DNA from: JAAHGY01 sp051439365
Lineage (GTDB): Bacteria > Cyanobacteriota > Cyanobacteriia > CAKZMO01
Reading direction: 5' to 3'
Length of the DNA: 7,607 nt
Assembly (NCBI GenBank): GCA_051439365.1
Contig: JBFRWC010000428.1
Span: 1-7,607, forward strand
Numbering within the stretch: position 1 is the first letter of the stretch; every line of letters begins with the position of its first letter. A model generated the notes under the pieces. That model was not told the origin of the DNA and searched no databases. It saw only the letters and a program-made list of their open reading frames with translations. The position numbers and the translations under genes were made by a program. Shown here piece after piece: positions 5,296-7,607 of the stretch.

Positions 5296-5519
5296 ATGTG
5301 GAATGCTTTTCCTGGACAACTTGGAAGCTCCTTTCTAAAACCCCTCCCACCTCACAACCCCTCCAAACCTATGACCATTTCTGAGAATTACATAAACGCC
5401 TATTACAGAAAGGTACGAAGTATGAAGGGATGCCTGCCATTTCCAGCCGTTACCAAAAAATACGGATAGCTTGTAATTGTGTAACCCTGTAGGTTGTCTA
5501 GTGTTGCGGATTGGGTGTT

Positions 5520-7607
5520 ATGGAAAAGCCTCTATTTCCTCCAGATGAGGAAAAACGTTTGGCTGCGTTGCAGCGGTATCAAGTATTAGATACGCTGCCG
5601 GAGCAGGAGTTAGATGATCTCACCTTGCTGGCTTCTCATATTTGCGGCACGCCGATCGCCCTGATTTCTTTGGTGGATAGCGATCGCCAATGGTTTAAGG
5701 CACGGGTTGGGATTGATGCGACGGAAACCGGACGGGATATCTCTTTCTGTGGTCATGCCATTGTTGATCAGAAATTACTTGTGGTTCCTGATGCCACCCA
5801 AGACCAGCGGTTTTTCGATAATCCCTTGGTGGTCCAAGACCCGGAAATTCGCTTCTATGCTGGCGCACCATTGATAACCCCGGATCACTATGCCTTGGGA
5901 ACCTTGTGTGTGATTGATCGACAACCCCGGCAACTCACGCCCCAGCAAGTTGATATGTTGACCGCCTTGAGTCGGCAGGTGGTCAGTCAGTTGGAACTGC
6001 GGCGCACCCTCAAAGCCCAGCGAGAAGCCTCTCTCAAGCAAAAACTGTTCTTTAACTATTCCTTGGACCTCTCTTGTGTCGTGGGATTGGATGGCTATCT
6101 TAAAGAGCTGAACCCAGCTTGGCAAAGCGTGTTGGGCTATAGCTGCGAAGAACTGATGGCCTTGCCCTGGTCCACCTGGGTCCATCCTGACGATCGCACT
6201 GCCTTTGAACAGGTGGTGGCAGCAGTGAGTCAGCGGATGAGTGAGGGCATTTGTTTTGAATGCCGTTACTACACCAAATCCGGTGATTGCTTGCTCTTGG
6301 ATTGGTCAATGGTAGCGGAACCAGACGGTCAGGCGATCATTGCCACCGCGAGGGATGTGACCGATCATCAACGGGTGCAAGAATTAGAAGTGGCCAAACT
6401 GCAAGCTGAACAGGCGAATGCGGCCAAAAGTGCATTTCTGGCCAATATGAGCCATGAACTCCGCACCCCGCTCAACTCAGTGATTGGCTTCACCAACATT
6501 CTGTTGAAGAACAAGGCTCAAAATCTCCGTAAGCAAGACCTGCTCTATCTCGATCGCATCCTCCACAATGGTAAGCATTTGCTGTCGTTGCTGAATGACA
6601 TTCTGGACTTGTCAAAAATTGAGGCGGGTCGGGAGGACTTTACCCACGAGCCCATTTCATTGCAAACCTTGGTGCCAGATGTGCTCAAATCCTTGGAAGC
6701 GGAGGCCCAAAATCGGCATTTAACCTTGCAACCCCGGATTCCGGAGGCAGTCGCCCCGATTTTGGGGAGTCCTCGCAGCATTCGCCAGGTGCTGATTAAT
6801 CTGGTGGGGAATGCGATTAAGTTTACCAAAGAAGGCTGTGTGGAAGTCTGCGTGGAGGTGGCCGATGATGGTGTGACCCCGCTACGGATTAATGTGGTGG
6901 ATTCGGGCATTGGCATTCCAGCGGAGAAGCAAGCCACTATTTTTGAAGCCTTTCGGCAAGCCGATGACAGCACGGCCCGGAGTTTTGGCGGCACTGGACT
7001 AGGGTTGACCATTTCTCGATCGATTTGCAAGGCCCACGGTTGGCCCTTAGAAGTGGATAGCCAGGAAGGGCAGGGGACGACTTTCTCCATCTGTCTGAGT
7101 CCCAATGCGCCCAGCTTGAAGCACCAAATCCCGATCGCCCAGTCACAGTGTCTTCCCTCCTTCCCCCAGTCCGTTCCCCAGCCTGAGGCGATTTGTGGGG
7201 ATCACACGATTCTGGTGATTGATGACGATGATGATGCTCGGCTAATCTTGGAGCGCTACGCCCAGGATTTTGGTTGTCGGGTGTTGGGGGCGGATTCGGG
7301 CGATCGCGGCATCCAACTGGCCCGTACTATCAAGCCATCTCTGATTACCCTCGATCTCTGTATGCCAGACTTAGACGGATTTGAAGTCTTACGAATTCTC
7401 CGGGATGATCCAGCATTGCGGGATATTCCGGTGGTGGTGTGCAGTATTATCGGCGAAGAAAACCGGGCTAGTTTATTGGGAGCGGTGGAAATTTTGGATA
7501 AGCCGATTGATCGCCAAGATCTCCATCAGGCCATCCACCGATATGTGGCCCGCAAAGTGAATACCGCCCTGATCGTCGAAGATGATGAGGATTGCCAAGT
7601 CTTGCTC
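5520..7607 (+). CDS. Hybrid sensor histidine kinase GAF-PAS-HK-REC-REC (3' truncated)
   Basis: The first 696 residues of a cytosolic hybrid kinase; the gene runs off the right edge. Domains in order: GAF (about 32-157, with the typical GTLCVID), PAS (about 176-285), a short helical linker, HisKA with phospho-acceptor His312 in SHELRTPLNS, HATPase_c (about 405-526) with N box N427/N431, G1 box DSGIGIP from D461 and G2 box GGTGLGL from G490, then REC1 (about 562-676) with acidic cluster D568-D572, phospho-acceptor D612 and Lys661. A second REC begins at about 683 (VEDDED, D688/D689) and is cut off. All kinase residues look intact. No transmembrane helix is present and the GAF shows no obvious bilin-binding Cys motif, so the signal is probably intracellular but unknown. 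An in-frame TAG at 5499-5501 limits the start to ATG 5520 or TTG 5511. No Shine-Dalgarno is seen. The output partner is not visible. Confidence 0.96.
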   Translation, partial: MEKPLFPPDEEKRLAALQRYQVLDTLPEQELDDLTLLASHICGTPIALISLVDSDRQWFKARVGIDATETGRDISFCGHAIVDQKLLVVPDATQDQRFFDNPLVVQDPEIRFYAGAPLITPDHYALGTLCVIDRQPRQLTPQQVDMLTALSRQVVSQLELRRTLKAQREASLKQKLFFNYSLDLSCVVGLDGYLKELNPAWQSVLGYSCEELMALPWSTWVHPDDRTAFEQVVAAVSQRMSEGICFECRYYTKSGDCLLLDWSMVAEPDGQAIIATARDVTDHQRVQELEVAKLQAEQANAAKSAFLANMSHELRTPLNSVIGFTNILLKNKAQNLRKQDLLYLDRILHNGKHLLSLLNDILDLSKIEAGREDFTHEPISLQTLVPDVLKSLEAEAQNRHLTLQPRIPEAVAPILGSPRSIRQVLINLVGNAIKFTKEGCVEVCVEVADDGVTPLRINVVDSGIGIPAEKQATIFEAFRQADDSTARSFGGTGLGLTISRSICKAHGWPLEVDSQEGQGTTFSICLSPNAPSLKHQIPIAQSQCLPSFPQSVPQPEAICGDHTILVIDDDDDARLILERYAQDFGCRVLGADSGDRGIQLARTIKPSLITLDLCMPDLDGFEVLRILRDDPALRDIPVVVCSIIGEENRASLLGAVEILDKPIDRQDLHQAIHRYVARKVNTALIVEDDEDCQVLL

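Larger units (their letters stand above)
5156..5519. other. Intergenic spacer between tRNA-Ser and hybrid kinase
   Basis: This 364-bp spacer has no convincing gene. It contains two large inverted repeats (5175-5233 and 5255-5295), listed separately, followed by a C-rich stretch (about 5338-5368) and an A/T-richer region leading to the kinase. Short open frames at 5226-5384 (52 codons) and 5371-5469 (32 codons) lack any supporting signal. The kinase promoter presumably lies in the last 100 bp, but no clear -35/-10 pair stands out. Confidence 0.6.

Noticed and set aside
5226..5384. 52-codon plus-strand open frame in the tRNA-kinase spacer
   Set aside because: It overlaps both arms of the strong hairpin, has no ribosome site and low-complexity composition.
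5775..7105. Minus-strand frames of 136 and 186 codons (5775-6185, 6545-7105)
   Set aside because: Both are antisense to conserved GAF/PAS and kinase-core sequence and look like shadow frames.

Overview
The window looks like chromosomal DNA from a cyanobacterium. The HIP1 octamer GCGATCGC occurs at least 16 times, in genes and spacers alike (for example 25-32, 640-647, 1006-1013, 1327-1334 and 5680-5687). Shine-Dalgarno sequences are weak or absent. The gene families (a calcineurin-like phosphoesterase, a GAF/PAS hybrid histidine kinase, a membrane-anchored repeat protein) also fit cyanobacteria. I cannot name the genus from the sequence alone.

Layout: 1-329 has no convincing gene but is rich in structure. 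It holds a nested fold-back element (72-162), a 34-nt sequence that looks like a solitary cyanobacterial CRISPR repeat (190-223), and a long inverted-repeat element (233-301). At 330-2645 (minus strand) is a 771-residue protein with a proline-rich N-terminus, one membrane span, about ten degenerate alpha-helical repeats and a low-complexity repetitive tail. At 2646-3042 is a spacer with a 14-nt tandem repeat that forms a G-quadruplex motif. At 3043-3720 (minus) is a dienelactone hydrolase family protein. Divergent from it, at 3901-4953 (plus), is a calcineurin-like metallophosphoesterase; the 180-bp spacer between them carries three 15-nt direct repeats next to the hydrolase start. A 13-nt tandem repeat follows the phosphoesterase, then tRNA-Ser(UGA) at 5071-5155. 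The spacer 5156-5519 has two large inverted repeats. From 5520 to the right edge runs a soluble hybrid histidine kinase (GAF-PAS-HisKA-HATPase-REC-REC...), cut off by the window.

The genes do not form an obvious operon or single pathway. Each seems to be a separate transcription unit: a cell-envelope-type repeat protein, a small-molecule hydrolase, a phosphoesterase, a tRNA and a signalling kinase. I found no complete new defence or mobile system. The most unusual material is non-coding: the orphan CRISPR-repeat-like sequence beside two fold-back elements, and different short tandem repeats in three separate spacers. Among the proteins, the membrane-anchored repeat protein is the least understood.
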